Positions 51,596 through 60,940 of a DNA stretch of 64,000 nt are shown piece after piece. The notes under the pieces were generated by a model, which saw only the letters and a program-made list of their open reading frames with translations, made no database searches and was not told the DNA's origin. The position numbers and the translations under genes were made by a program. Source of the stretch: Dokdonella sp. (GTDB lineage: Bacteria > Pseudomonadota > Gammaproteobacteria > Xanthomonadales > Rhodanobacteraceae); contig JAHCAR010000003.1 in assembly GCA_019634795.1 (NCBI GenBank), positions 186,001-250,000 on the forward strand, written 5' to 3'. The stretch's first letter is position 1. Each line of letters starts with the position of its first letter.

Positions 51596-54500
51596 TCAGC
51601 TTTTGTTTCTTTGTAGTGCTCTGAGAGCGCGTCCCAGAAGCGCGGCTAGAAGCACGGAATTGCGAACTCGCCTGCCGTTGGAACGACGGGTCACAAGAAG
51701 ACCCAGCCCTTGCCAGCCTGCTGGGGGAAAGAAGTCGCGCGCAGTGGAGACAGGCAGCAGGATGGATTTCTGGTCTAGCCACCTCTTGGCGACCGAGAGA
51801 CTGTCTACCCCCACGATATTGGTCACTACCGCGTTGCATATGAATTTGGACGTTGGATTTAGTGAGTCAATAGCTTTTGGGAGTTTAGTTGCCACCAGCT
51901 CGAACTCCTCTTCGCTGCTGACTGCGATGTAGCCGCTCATTGGGTCGACACCTCGAAGCACGATGTCCCACGCTGGCTGCAGAGTTGGATCCTTGATCGC
52001 ATGAGCCAGGCAATCCAAAATCCAGGATTCATCCACACGCGTCCCCTGAACCACAATCGTTTTCCGCATCGTAGCTATTGGTGCGCTAGCGGCATCGTTT
52101 GGGATGCCGGAAGCGAACTCCGGCAGACTCAACCCATATACATTTGTGTTTGTTGCTTCGAACAGTGTTGTTTGCCATTTCGCAGCCTCCGTTTGCGTCA
52201 AGTGCAGTGCACTCGACACCAAGCCTGGTTCACCTGTTCGAATTCCTCTCAAGATAGCTTTGGCCACCGCAACAGTGGCAATCCTGCGCATGTCTGGCCC
52301 GACTGTCTCTGACGATTCGCCCTTGTCACCGCCGTCGACTTCATCCGGGTGGAAATCAGTCCAAGTATCCATTAGACACGGAATTGCGCTGTTGGGTTCG
52401 AAGGAAGAAATCTTCGCCCTACTGAGTCGCTTTCGGCCGGAGGCCGGCGCCAGTCCTGCTAGAACTGAAAGCGCAGTGCTTGAGAGTTCTGCGGCCCGAG
52501 TTCGAGAACCCGGTGGTTGGATTAGCCCGGCTACATGAATATAGGTTTCCAGCGACGTGCGCATGCGCGAATGCCCGCGCCGGGATCTGTATTCTGCCGC
52601 GTGTGCCTGGCCCATAGGCACGTTGGATCCAATGGCTCTGACGATAACGTCTCTTTTGGGCAACCAGCCGCGAGCACTGGATGGGACAGCCTCGCGCAAT
52701 CCGGCCAACAAAGCATCGTCTGCCATGAGCGCCAAGAACTCGTTGCTGGCAGAAGTATGCCTCCACCAGTAGGGTCGCGCGTCGGCTGCTCCAGTTACTT
52801 GACGCAGCGTCGGCGTAATCCAACACGTGAGGCGAGAGGTATCCATCGGACGCAAAGTTTCTGCGTCCAGAAAGAATGCGGTCCTATCACCGTCTGCACG
52901 CCATCGAAGGTCGTTTGTTTCATCCCTCCAGCGGAGCACGTCTCCCCAGCTACTCGCGGGCATCGTCTCTTCCAAACCCAGATGACGCACGCTTCGATTT
53001 GTTTTAGCGCCCACGTATGGGTTGCGTCGAACCAGCAATGCTCGTCGTCCATCAGAGATGACCAGCTCACGCACTTGGCGCAACAGCGTCTCCGAGGTGC
53101 GTGCGCCAGAGGCAAAACCCAAGCTTAGCGCTGCGGTCGCGGCCTCCAGATCACTTGTGGAACCACGTGAAGTTTGAGCGGTACGCTTTGTTTCTTTCAG
53201 CAGTTCGATGGCTTGCGAGATCTCGGAGGGAGTAACGTAGCCGACATCCGGAAAGCACCGGCCGTTTCGGCCGCTTCGGCCAATCGCGACGGACGGTGCT
53301 AGGCCTTTGGCAACCAAATAGCTATGGAAGTATGCGAGATAATCCTCCACTTTGCGGCTGTAGCTTGCAGATACAGAATCGAGACAATCACGATAAAGAT
53401 CGTGGAAGTCCTCGGCATCCATGTCGCGAATACTGGCGTCAGGACGTTGAGCCAGAATCTGTGTGGCCGCCCCCAGCAAATACACATATACGGAACTTTG
53501 TTGGACAAACTTTTTCCATGGCGTGCCAAAGCGCAATCGATCATGTGCATATGCAGTGAAGGCGCGCATGAAGGAGTAGTCTTCTGGCCAAGCGGCGAGG
53601 CACTTTTCGAGGCGCTCAATAGTCTCTTTTCTAATAGCAGCGTCCGTTTGCACCTTGGCCTTGACGTATTTCAATTGGACAAACTTCTTTGAGTTTGTCT
53701 CGCTGCTCAGATCTACATCGCACGGGAACGTCTTGATCTGGCCCTTCTTGTATCGAATAATCGCTTTGAGCGATTCGTAGGTTAGTGGCTTTGTTCCTGT
53801 ATCCCTTGAGCGGCTCGGTGCCGGTGAATCGAGAGGCTCGGGTGTCAGCGCTTTGCCTGTTGTTGCAACCGCACCTTGAAACAACGAGATTACTCGATCG
53901 GAAGAGATTGCTGCTGAGGTAACTTCGCCCGTCCAAATGGCCCGCAATGGGGGAGGGGATTCGAAGCGGTGCGTCAAGGCGGCTGCGGCCAACAGAGCAT
54001 CCAACGTTTCGGTGTGTGCGCCCGCGAAGATGCGCCTGGGTACCCATGCAGAAACAATGGCCTTGAGATCGGACGGTTCAATGGCGTCTGGTATGTATTG
54101 GCGGGCGCCAACGGCGGCCAATGCCACCGCCCCGCGCAGCAATTCGGATGTCGCTTTAGGCGGACCCAAATTTGGATCAGGCAGAAATGTTGGCACCACT
54201 ATCGCGTCATTGAGTCCACGCAGTCGCTGTGCCTGGCGAATTCCTGAAACGATTCCCACTAGGCGAGTCTCGTCGGCCACTCCGTGCCAAAAGATAAGTG
54301 CCAAGAGCAGATGAAGTAAGCATCTATCGCCGTCAGGGATGGCTTTGCAATCGGCAAGCTCCTTGGAAAAATGATGCCGCAAGTAGTTTATTGCCGCATA
54401 GCCTGGAACGAAGTCCGAATGGAATACGCTGGGTGTAGGTGGAAATATATGGAAGCGCGGCAAACGTTTGACCTTCCAAGCGTGTTCCGTTTTTCCCCTC

Positions 54501-57373
54501 ATCAGAAATTTTCGAAGGGCCTCTATGCGCAGCTCTATCTCTGCGATACCTTCCGCCTCCTTGCATACGAGGTCCGCCAGGAGCGAGACCTGGTCCGAAC
54601 TGATGACATTCTCATTGGCGGGTGAACTGGCCAAATCAGGCATGGCCACTAAAACTGTTTGTTCGACCAATTGTGTGATTGTTGTGCCCGATGATTTGCG
54701 CAACTCAGAGACGTGCTTTCTTTGCTCCTGAAAGCGACGTTTCTGACTTGTATTAATCTGCTGAATCACTTTGGTGATATTTTCTTTCAGTGGGGGGCGA
54801 TGTCGCTCGAACACATGAAAGTTGCTCGATCCGCCCATCAACGGGAGCCAGCCATCCGCCTTCAACATCTCGTCTACGTATTCGCTGGTGGTCTGCAAGT
54901 AGTGTTGGGGATCCATGAAGCTCTCTTCCCCAAAAGGTTGAAGGCCAGCCTCCACGTGTCCAAGAAGCGCTTGAACGTACCCGCCTGGACACCCTGCCTC
55001 TCTCAAAGTAGTGGCAGTTCGATGGCGCAGAAAGTTGCGAGGCAGGATCCATCCGTCTGGCAATCGGGAGTCGAGCGCTTCGAGTTCCATGACGCGTACG
55101 CCAGCGCCATGGAACATGAACAGCAACGGTGAGGAGCCATCCAGCGCACCCTTGGCGGCGGCGCGCTGCGCTGGCGTAATTGCTCGATTGACGACCAATC
55201 GCTCCAGATGCTCGCCGTAGGCTGCGAATGAGGACTTGAGCATTGGGCACAAGGGAACCAAACGGGCGAAATGTCGTTCATCCGAAACCTTGTCGGAGAT
55301 CACCGCAATCGACGTTGGCAGGCACAAGGCGGTGGTCGTGAGTTTTCCTAGCCGAAAGGTCGGTCGAAATGTCGTTGCTGCCATCAGCATCAATGCAAGG
55401 CTTGGAACGATTTCGCCGTGCAGTTCTATCGCACGCCGCCCTGTTGTACGCGTTGCCCGCGGAGACTGGATCAACCTTCGACAGACCGATGGTGCAATGC
55501 TGGCCGCAGCTTCTTTTGTCAGCATCAATCGACTTCCAGCCCGGCCTTGAGAACCAGGCGAAAGGCTGGGAGTAAAGCCATGACGTCCGATGGCTATGGC
55601 GTAATTCGCCTGGATGTCTGACATGCGTGCCGAGTAGTACGACGTGGGTGTCGTGGCGACGCCGAGCGGATCTCCGCAAACCAGTTGGGACAGGCCAATG
55701 TCACCTGACTGCACCAACACTTCCAATTGATGTGCTCGATGCATCCTGGCCAAGGTGAATCGTGGCTCGGCATCTCGCTCAGTGGCAAGCCAATCACCAA
55801 TGTGTGCTAACAACTCTTCCAGGGGCGCAGCGAAAAGGTAGCCCTCCGGAGTTGGTGGCAGGCAAGCCACGATTTCACAGAGCTCTTGCGGAAGGTGGAT
55901 CTCAATTCGATCTCCAACCGGGGCCAAGAAGGCTTGTTGCTCTTCACTTGGTTTGAAACGAGGATCTGTTCCTGGAAGCGACATCGAAAGCAGACCGTCA
56001 TTTGGCCGCACCCGGTCTTCGTTGCCATCCAGATTTTCTGAATCCTCGGTTCGAAGGCAGTGAGCACGGCTCGCGGAAAATCCCGTACAGGCGCAGAGGA
56101 GTGCCAAGGCGGCAGCCTCGCGCAAGGATGAGTTGGAGTCATCCCGACAGGATTGCCACTTCTTCCAAAGCTGTTCCTTGCTGTAACGCATTTCTGGCGC
56201 TGTAAGAGCGTCCCACTGCCCTCGCGCCCATACACCTTGGCGCATGGCGCAACGCGCTCGAACGGCGAATGCCCGGCTTTTTGGTACCGAGGCTTCGGAG
56301 CGAGAGCTTTCGGTGACAACGACTTCTTCGGGCGTGATTCGATCCTCGATTGTCTCTGCATCACGAGCAAGGTCTGCCAATGTCTCCGGCGATGGCGCGA
56401 CCAGCGATCCGCGTAGAACGCGGGCTGTGATGCGGTCGTGAATCGGGGTCGGGGCGCTACGGACAATTCCTGATCGCGAACCGGGTCTGTGTTCGCGTGG
56501 GGCAGGGGATCTGCGAACTACTTGACTCTCTGTGGCACCTTCGCCCTCAGAGGTTGGTTCCAACTGCGCTGGAGTTTGGGCGAGCACGAAACCTTGCAGG
56601 GGCTCGGCTCCTGATGGGCGCTCTGGCGAAGCCGTGTCGGTGGATGGGGGTGAAAGCCGATCAGAGACCAAATAGCCGTATTGCTTTACGAGCCGCAGGG
56701 GCGCGAGAACAGCATTCACAACATCGGAGAGTTCCGGACGTCTACTGAGGATTTCGTTCGCTGTGGCGAGGCAGATTTCTGTATCTGGAACTGCCGTGAT
56801 CGTCGTTGCCAAAATAGCGAGTTCGACACGGGCGTCGCCTGTTGGGGGATTCTCAAGTGCTTTTGCGAAGACGCTGCGACCACGAAAGATGGGTGCGACT
56901 ATCTCCCTCCGGTAGATGACGTGGCCTCGGTAGCTCTGCTCAACATCTTTTCTAAACCAATCATCCGATGCGCACGCGAGGCAGGCCAGCCAGACTGCCA
57001 GTCTATCGAGGTTGCGCAGTTCGTCGCTTGGATCGCGGGTCGACAATGCGCGGTAGAGAGTTGGCTCAGTTGCTTCCTTCCAGCGAGAGTAATTTGCTGC
57101 TCGCAATTTTGTGAGTCGAGGCAAGCCACGAGCCACGAAGCGTTCAAGGTCCTCGAAGATTTCCGTGAGCGGCACTCCCCGGAGCACAATCCCCGCGTCC
57201 TCAATGCTCAGAGAAAGCAGTGTCGCTACTACATGCTGCAAGTCCCAAGGTCCGTCGCTTGGCGATTGAAGGAAGGCAAGAAAGACTGAGCTCGAAAACT
57301 TCAGTTCTTCACGCTCCCGCTTCCTCACGTACCAAGGAGTCTTGAACCAGCCCTCTCCGCGGAATTTCGCCAT
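51596..57373 (-). CDS. Giant protein with three tyrosine-recombinase-like cores
   Basis: An uninterrupted 1,925-residue frame. The third core (about 1250-1615) has a full catalytic set: R1425 (SGARTSE), K1457 (GAKTNR), R1538 in YWWRHTSAS, H1601 (RRGHS), and Y1611 (LETYIH). Two earlier, more divergent cores are seen: about 400-580 (R436 in GFSASR; RMHRAHQL; TTPTSYY) and about 650-835 (FLRHRTATTLREAG; LLGHVEAG). Linkers at about 240-320 and 1170-1200 are Pro/Ser-rich. Tyrosine recombinases integrate, excise or invert DNA; single ones are 300-450 residues. It starts 235 bases from the tRNA-Arg attachment site, reads into the island, and precedes the DUF2384 gene. The function is unassigned; a role in recombination at the island end is likely. 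Confidence 0.8.
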   Translation of the reverse strand: MAKFRGEGWFKTPWYVRKREREELKFSSSVFLAFLQSPSDGPWDLQHVVATLLSLSIEDAGIVLRGVPLTEIFEDLERFVARGLPRLTKLRAANYSRWKEATEPTLYRALSTRDPSDELRNLDRLAVWLACLACASDDWFRKDVEQSYRGHVIYRREIVAPIFRGRSVFAKALENPPTGDARVELAILATTITAVPDTEICLATANEILSRRPELSDVVNAVLAPLRLVKQYGYLVSDRLSPPSTDTASPERPSGAEPLQGFVLAQTPAQLEPTSEGEGATESQVVRRSPAPREHRPGSRSGIVRSAPTPIHDRITARVLRGSLVAPSPETLADLARDAETIEDRITPEEVVVTESSRSEASVPKSRAFAVRARCAMRQGVWARGQWDALTAPEMRYSKEQLWKKWQSCRDDSNSSLREAAALALLCACTGFSASRAHCLRTEDSENLDGNEDRVRPNDGLLSMSLPGTDPRFKPSEEQQAFLAPVGDRIEIHLPQELCEIVACLPPTPEGYLFAAPLEELLAHIGDWLATERDAEPRFTLARMHRAHQLEVLVQSGDIGLSQLVCGDPLGVATTPTSYYSARMSDIQANYAIAIGRHGFTPSLSPGSQGRAGSRLMLTKEAAASIAPSVCRRLIQSPRATRTTGRRAIELHGEIVPSLALMLMAATTFRPTFRLGKLTTTALCLPTSIAVISDKVSDERHFARLVPLCPMLKSSFAAYGEHLERLVVNRAITPAQRAAAKGALDGSSPLLFMFHGAGVRVMELEALDSRLPDGWILPRNFLRHRTATTLREAGCPGGYVQALLGHVEAGLQPFGEESFMDPQHYLQTTSEYVDEMLKADGWLPLMGGSSNFHVFERHRPPLKENITKVIQQINTSQKRRFQEQRKHVSELRKSSGTTITQLVEQTVLVAMPDLASSPANENVISSDQVSLLADLVCKEAEGIAEIELRIEALRKFLMRGKTEHAWKVKRLPRFHIFPPTPSVFHSDFVPGYAAINYLRHHFSKELADCKAIPDGDRCLLHLLLALIFWHGVADETRLVGIVSGIRQAQRLRGLNDAIVVPTFLPDPNLGPPKATSELLRGAVALAAVGARQYIPDAIEPSDLKAIVSAWVPRRIFAGAHTETLDALLAAAALTHRFESPPPLRAIWTGEVTSAAISSDRVISLFQGAVATTGKALTPEPLDSPAPSRSRDTGTKPLTYESLKAIIRYKKGQIKTFPCDVDLSSETNSKKFVQLKYVKAKVQTDAAIRKETIERLEKCLAAWPEDYSFMRAFTAYAHDRLRFGTPWKKFVQQSSVYVYLLGAATQILAQRPDASIRDMDAEDFHDLYRDCLDSVSASYSRKVEDYLAYFHSYLVAKGLAPSVAIGRSGRNGRCFPDVGYVTPSEISQAIELLKETKRTAQTSRGSTSDLEAATAALSLGFASGARTSETLLRQVRELVISDGRRALLVRRNPYVGAKTNRSVRHLGLEETMPASSWGDVLRWRDETNDLRWRADGDRTAFFLDAETLRPMDTSRLTCWITPTLRQVTGAADARPYWWRHTSASNEFLALMADDALLAGLREAVPSSARGWLPKRDVIVRAIGSNVPMGQAHAAEYRSRRGHSRMRTSLETYIHVAGLIQPPGSRTRAAELSSTALSVLAGLAPASGRKRLSRAKISSFEPNSAIPCLMDTWTDFHPDEVDGGDKGESSETVGPDMRRIATVAVAKAILRGIRTGEPGLVSSALHLTQTEAAKWQTTLFEATNTNVYGLSLPEFASGIPNDAASAPIATMRKTIVVQGTRVDESWILDCLAHAIKDPTLQPAWDIVLRGVDPMSGYIAVSSEEEFELVATKLPKAIDSLNPTSKFICNAVVTNIVGVDSLSVAKRWLDQKSILLPVSTARDFFPPAGWQGLGLLVTRRSNGRRVRNSVLLAALLGRALRALQRNKS

Positions 57374-57607
57374 CTACGTTCCCGTGCCATACACCGATAC
57401 GGCCCAAGCCGCACACTTGATGGTAATCCATGATTGGTATTATTTGTGACAGTATCGAGCTGCTGAAGTTGAATCTGGGATCTGGATTGCTCAATCAGTC
57501 ACAAAAGTACATCAAATGGAATGATAATAAACGTAGGTAATACAGGGCGATAGGAAAATAAGGGTGATTTACGGCATTCAAGTCAAGGTAATATATTCGA
57601 AGTGTAA

Positions 57608-57656
57608 CTGGCTACGAACTTGGTGGTCGGGAGTTCGAATCTCTCCGGGCGCGCCA
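57608..57656 (+). repeat. Attachment-site scar: 3' half of tRNA-Arg(ACG)
   Basis: The 49 bases contain the anticodon loop CTACGAA (anticodon ACG at 57614-57616), the T arm GGGAG-TTCGAAT-CTCTC, the acceptor strand CGGGCGC, the discriminator G and CCA. The 5' half (which would begin GCGCCCG) is absent; the preceding bases are unrelated AT-rich sequence and the anticodon stem mispairs, so no functional tRNA is made. This is the direct-repeat scar left when an element integrates into the 3' end of a tRNA-Arg gene. It marks the right end of the island. Confidence 0.88.
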
Positions 57657-57670
57657 TAAAGAAGCATCAA

Positions 57671-57703
57671 GGGTCAGGAAGTTCGCGCTTCCTGGCCCTT
57701 TTT
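57671..57703 (+). terminator. Terminator following the tRNA-Arg scar
   Basis: GGGTCAGGAAG and CTTCCTGGCCC form an 11-bp stem with one G.T pair, loop TTCGCG, then five T residues. It is the native terminator of the tRNA-Arg gene, left on the backbone side. Confidence 0.9.
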
Positions 57704-57818
57704 GTTTGGCCGCGGCCCGCAATGGCGTGCCAGTCGGGCAGGGCGCCCGCGATGCCGGTCTGAAGCAGGCTTCACGGAAATGAGCGGGCCGCTGCCGCAT
57801 CCTGTCCTCTCGCTCAAG

Positions 57819-59369
57819 ATGCCGACGCTCATGATCAGACTCTTCTGCACACTGATGGTCCTCGGCTGGTTTGCCCCGGCCATGGCCCAGCCGGCGTTCG
57901 ATTGCGTGGCACCGGCAGCGCCGCAACTGGCCAGCCCGACCGTGCTCGGCAACGGTTCGCCGGGCAGCGTCAGCACCGCCGCCCTGCAAGCCGCCCTCGA
58001 TGCGGGCGGGCCGATCCGGCTCGATATCGGCGCGTCGACGCTGACGGTCAGTGCCGAACTGCGCATCACCCGCGCCACCCAGCTCGATGCCGGCGGCGCG
58101 ACCTTGTCCGGTGGCAATGCGCGGCGGGTGATCCGGGTCGACAACCCGAACAACCAGAACTATACCTTCGACCTGCTCAACGCGACGATCGCCAACGGCT
58201 CGACGCCGACAGGCTCGGGAGCCGGCCTGTGGAAGCCGACCGGCGGGCCCTGGCAGGCCGTGACCATCCGCATCTTCCATTCGAATTTCGCCAACAACCA
58301 CGCCATCGCCACGGCCCAGGACGACGGCGGTGGCGGCATCTACGTGGTGGGCGCCAGCGAGTTGAGCCTGGTCGACGTGATGATGAGCGGCAACACTGGC
58401 TCGAACGGCGGCGCGATCTATTCGCTGGGCTCGAAGCGGGTCAACCTGTTCGACAGCGAGCTCTCGGTCAACACCGCGACCGGCACGGGCGGCAATCCGG
58501 GCAATGGCGGCAATGCCGGCGCGATCGGCATCGACGGCGCCGACCGCTACGTCAACCTGTGTCGCGTGCGCATGCTGGGCAACCAGTCCAATGCCTACGG
58601 CGCCGGCCTGTTCACCACGGTCTACGACACCACCAGTTTCACCCGGATCCTCGACTCGACCATCCAGGGCAACAACAGCGTCGGCACCAGCAATGCGCAC
58701 ACGGGCGGCGTCTACCTGCAGGGCGGTCCGTTCTCGATCCGCGGCTCGACCTTCCGCGACAACCAGGCCGCCGGTTACGGGGGATTGTCGATCTTCGATC
58801 ACCAGACCGCGACCCTGATCCGCGCCTCGGGCGACATCAGCAACAGTACCTTCGTCGGCAACATCGCGCGGACCGGACTCGGCGGGGCGATCAACCTGCA
58901 GGGCAGTGGTGGATTGATCCTGCAGAACCTGACCATTGCCAACAACGTGGCCCAGTGCGACGTCTGCTTTGCCGGTGGAATCAGCAACGGCAACGGGCTC
59001 GCGATCACGATGCGCAATACCGTTTTCCTCAACAACACCGGCGGCAATGCCTACAACCCCTGGGCCATGCTGCATCCGGTCAGCGGCAGCAACAACATGC
59101 AGTGGCCGCAGACCCGGCCGGTTTCGAACCAGCCCGAGACGGCGGTGACGCCGGGCGCGCTGTTCGCCAACGCAAACCTTGGCGCGATCGCCGACAACGG
59201 CGGGCTGACCGAGACCATGGCCCTGACCGCGGCATCGCCGGCCTTCAATGCGGGTACCGCTTCCGGCGCCTTGCCGACCGACCAGCGCGGACAGCCACGC
59301 TGGGGCGCGGTCGACATCGGCGCCTACGAACTGCAGGCCGACCTGATCTTCGCCAGCGGCTTCGACTGA
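57819..59369 (+). CDS. Secreted right-handed parallel beta-helix protein
   Basis: A protein of about 516 residues with a signal peptide (IRLFCTLMVLGWFAPAMAQ) and a long series of short Gly/Asn/Thr-rich repeats (for example NTGSNGGAIYSLGSKRVNLFDSE-like coils, GGAINLQGSGGLILQNLTIANN), the look of a parallel beta-helix as in polymorphic outer-membrane or adhesin-like proteins. It ends with DIGAYELQADLIFASGFD, a C-terminal tag I associate with secreted proteins of Xanthomonadales. Start at 57819 or 57831. It is the first backbone gene and markedly richer in GC than the island. Confidence 0.82.
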   Translation: MPTLMIRLFCTLMVLGWFAPAMAQPAFDCVAPAAPQLASPTVLGNGSPGSVSTAALQAALDAGGPIRLDIGASTLTVSAELRITRATQLDAGGATLSGGNARRVIRVDNPNNQNYTFDLLNATIANGSTPTGSGAGLWKPTGGPWQAVTIRIFHSNFANNHAIATAQDDGGGGIYVVGASELSLVDVMMSGNTGSNGGAIYSLGSKRVNLFDSELSVNTATGTGGNPGNGGNAGAIGIDGADRYVNLCRVRMLGNQSNAYGAGLFTTVYDTTSFTRILDSTIQGNNSVGTSNAHTGGVYLQGGPFSIRGSTFRDNQAAGYGGLSIFDHQTATLIRASGDISNSTFVGNIARTGLGGAINLQGSGGLILQNLTIANNVAQCDVCFAGGISNGNGLAITMRNTVFLNNTGGNAYNPWAMLHPVSGSNNMQWPQTRPVSNQPETAVTPGALFANANLGAIADNGGLTETMALTAASPAFNAGTASGALPTDQRGQPRWGAVDIGAYELQADLIFASGFD

Positions 59370-59440
59370 GCGGGCCGGCCCGATCGCCTGAAGCCCGCCA
59401 GAGGTTAGACTTCGGCCATCACTGGCGAAGGGGAATTGCG

Positions 59441-60757
59441 ATGAGGGTCAATGCGCTTGCATGGCTGATAGCGGCAATGGTGGTGGGCTCGGCCACGAAC
59501 ACGGAACCGGCGTTCGCCGCGGAAGCCGCGCCACAGACTATCGTTCTGAAGGCTGCACACCTTTTCGACGGACGCAGCGGCAAGCTCGACAGTCCCGGCC
59601 TGCTCGTGGTCCAGGGCAAGACCATAGTCGGCGTCGGCGCCAACGCGGCGGTTCCGGCCGATGCCCGCGTCGTCGAGCTCGGCGATGCCACGCTGCTGCC
59701 CGGCTATATCGACGCGCATACCCACATCGCTTACGACTACAACGAGAACTGGGCGCAGGGCTTCTACGAGGGCATGCTGCGCTTCCCGGTCGAGCAGTCC
59801 TTTCACGCCGCCCGCAATGCGCGGGTCACGCTGGAAGCGGGCGTGACCACCGTGCGCGAGGTCGGCGCGGCCGACTTCATCGATGTCGGCCTGCGCAATG
59901 CGATCAACGAAGGCCTGGTCGAAGGGCCGCGCATGCTCGTTGCCGCACACGCACTCGGTTCGACCGGCGGTCATTGCGACAGTTCGCCGTTCCCGCCGGA
60001 CCGGGTCAAGCCGGCCGGTCCGCTCGAAGGCGTCTGCAACGGTCCCGAGGAATGCCGCCTGGCCGTGCGCGAGCAGATGAAGTTCGGCGCCGACCTGATC
60101 AAGATCTGCGCGTCGGGTGGCGTGCTCTCGGAATCCGACCCGGTCGACGTGCCGCAACTGACCCCGGCCGAGCTCAAGGCCATCATCGGCGAGGCGCATA
60201 CCTGGGGGCGCAAGGTCGCGGCCCACAGTCACGGTGACCTGGCTGCGCAGCAGGCGGTCGAGGCCGGCATCGATTCGATCGAACACGGCAGCTTTCTCAA
60301 GCCGGCCACGTTGCGCCTGATGAAGGAACGCGGCGTTTACCTCGTGCCGACCCGGATGACCCAGGAATGGGTGGTCGAGAAGGCCGATACCTATCCGCCA
60401 AAGATCGCAGGCAAGGCGAGGGCGGCGGGCAAGGCGCACGGCGAGATGTTCGCCCACGCGCTCAAGATCGGCGTTCCGATCGCGTTCGGAACCGATGCGG
60501 CGGTCTTCCCGCACGGCCTCAACGCCCGAGAATTCGGCGACTACGTGAAGCTCGGCATGAGCCCGGCCGCGGCACTGATGACGAGCAGCCAGGGCTCCGC
60601 TCGCCTGCTCGGCATCGAAGCCGAGACCGGCACCCTCGAGGCCGGAAAGTTCGCCGATATCGTCGCCGTACCGGGCGATGTGCTGGCCGACATCCGCGCC
60701 ACCGAGCGACCCATGCTGGTCATGAAGCAGGGACATATCGTGCGCAAGGCGGAGTAG
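59441..60757 (+). CDS. Exported amidohydrolase family protein
   Basis: A 438-residue metal-dependent hydrolase. A signal peptide (LAWLIAAMVVGSATNTEPAFAAE) is followed by the amidohydrolase pattern: DAHTHI (HxH), KICASGG with the carboxylated-Lys position, AHSHG, EHGSF and FGTDAA (catalytic Asp). The set resembles imidazolonepropionase-like/Xaa-Pro dipeptidase-type amidohydrolases of the periplasm. AGGGGA precedes the ATG. The substrate cannot be named. A longer open frame reaching back to 57902 runs antiphase through the beta-helix gene and is not coding. Confidence 0.9.
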   Translation: MRVNALAWLIAAMVVGSATNTEPAFAAEAAPQTIVLKAAHLFDGRSGKLDSPGLLVVQGKTIVGVGANAAVPADARVVELGDATLLPGYIDAHTHIAYDYNENWAQGFYEGMLRFPVEQSFHAARNARVTLEAGVTTVREVGAADFIDVGLRNAINEGLVEGPRMLVAAHALGSTGGHCDSSPFPPDRVKPAGPLEGVCNGPEECRLAVREQMKFGADLIKICASGGVLSESDPVDVPQLTPAELKAIIGEAHTWGRKVAAHSHGDLAAQQAVEAGIDSIEHGSFLKPATLRLMKERGVYLVPTRMTQEWVVEKADTYPPKIAGKARAAGKAHGEMFAHALKIGVPIAFGTDAAVFPHGLNAREFGDYVKLGMSPAAALMTSSQGSARLLGIEAETGTLEAGKFADIVAVPGDVLADIRATERPMLVMKQGHIVRKAE

Positions 60758-60940
60758 GGAGGCTCATCCTTGGCTTGTAGTCGGGGAATTCGTCGCCACA
60801 TCGGCCAGGGCCTGCGGCGGCGAATGCATCCGTTTCCGGTTTGGCCATTCGCGCGCGTATGTGATTGTCGGGACACAGGTATCTGGTGAGCCCGGCAGGC
60901 GTCGCGTATAGTCGTGGTTCGACTTTCCTGGTGGAATTTC

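Noticed and set aside
57600..57656. A functional tRNA-Arg gene
   Set aside because: Only the 3' half is present; the 5' half is missing and the anticodon stem does not pair, so it is an attachment scar.
57612..59075. A 487-residue minus-strand protein ending RRDSNSRPPSS
   Set aside because: It is antisense to the beta-helix gene, low-complexity, and its end is a translation of the tRNA fragment.
57902..59440. An N-terminal extension of the amidohydrolase over the beta-helix gene
   Set aside because: The extension is arginine-rich frame shadow; the ATG at 59441 has a good ribosome-binding site and a signal peptide follows.
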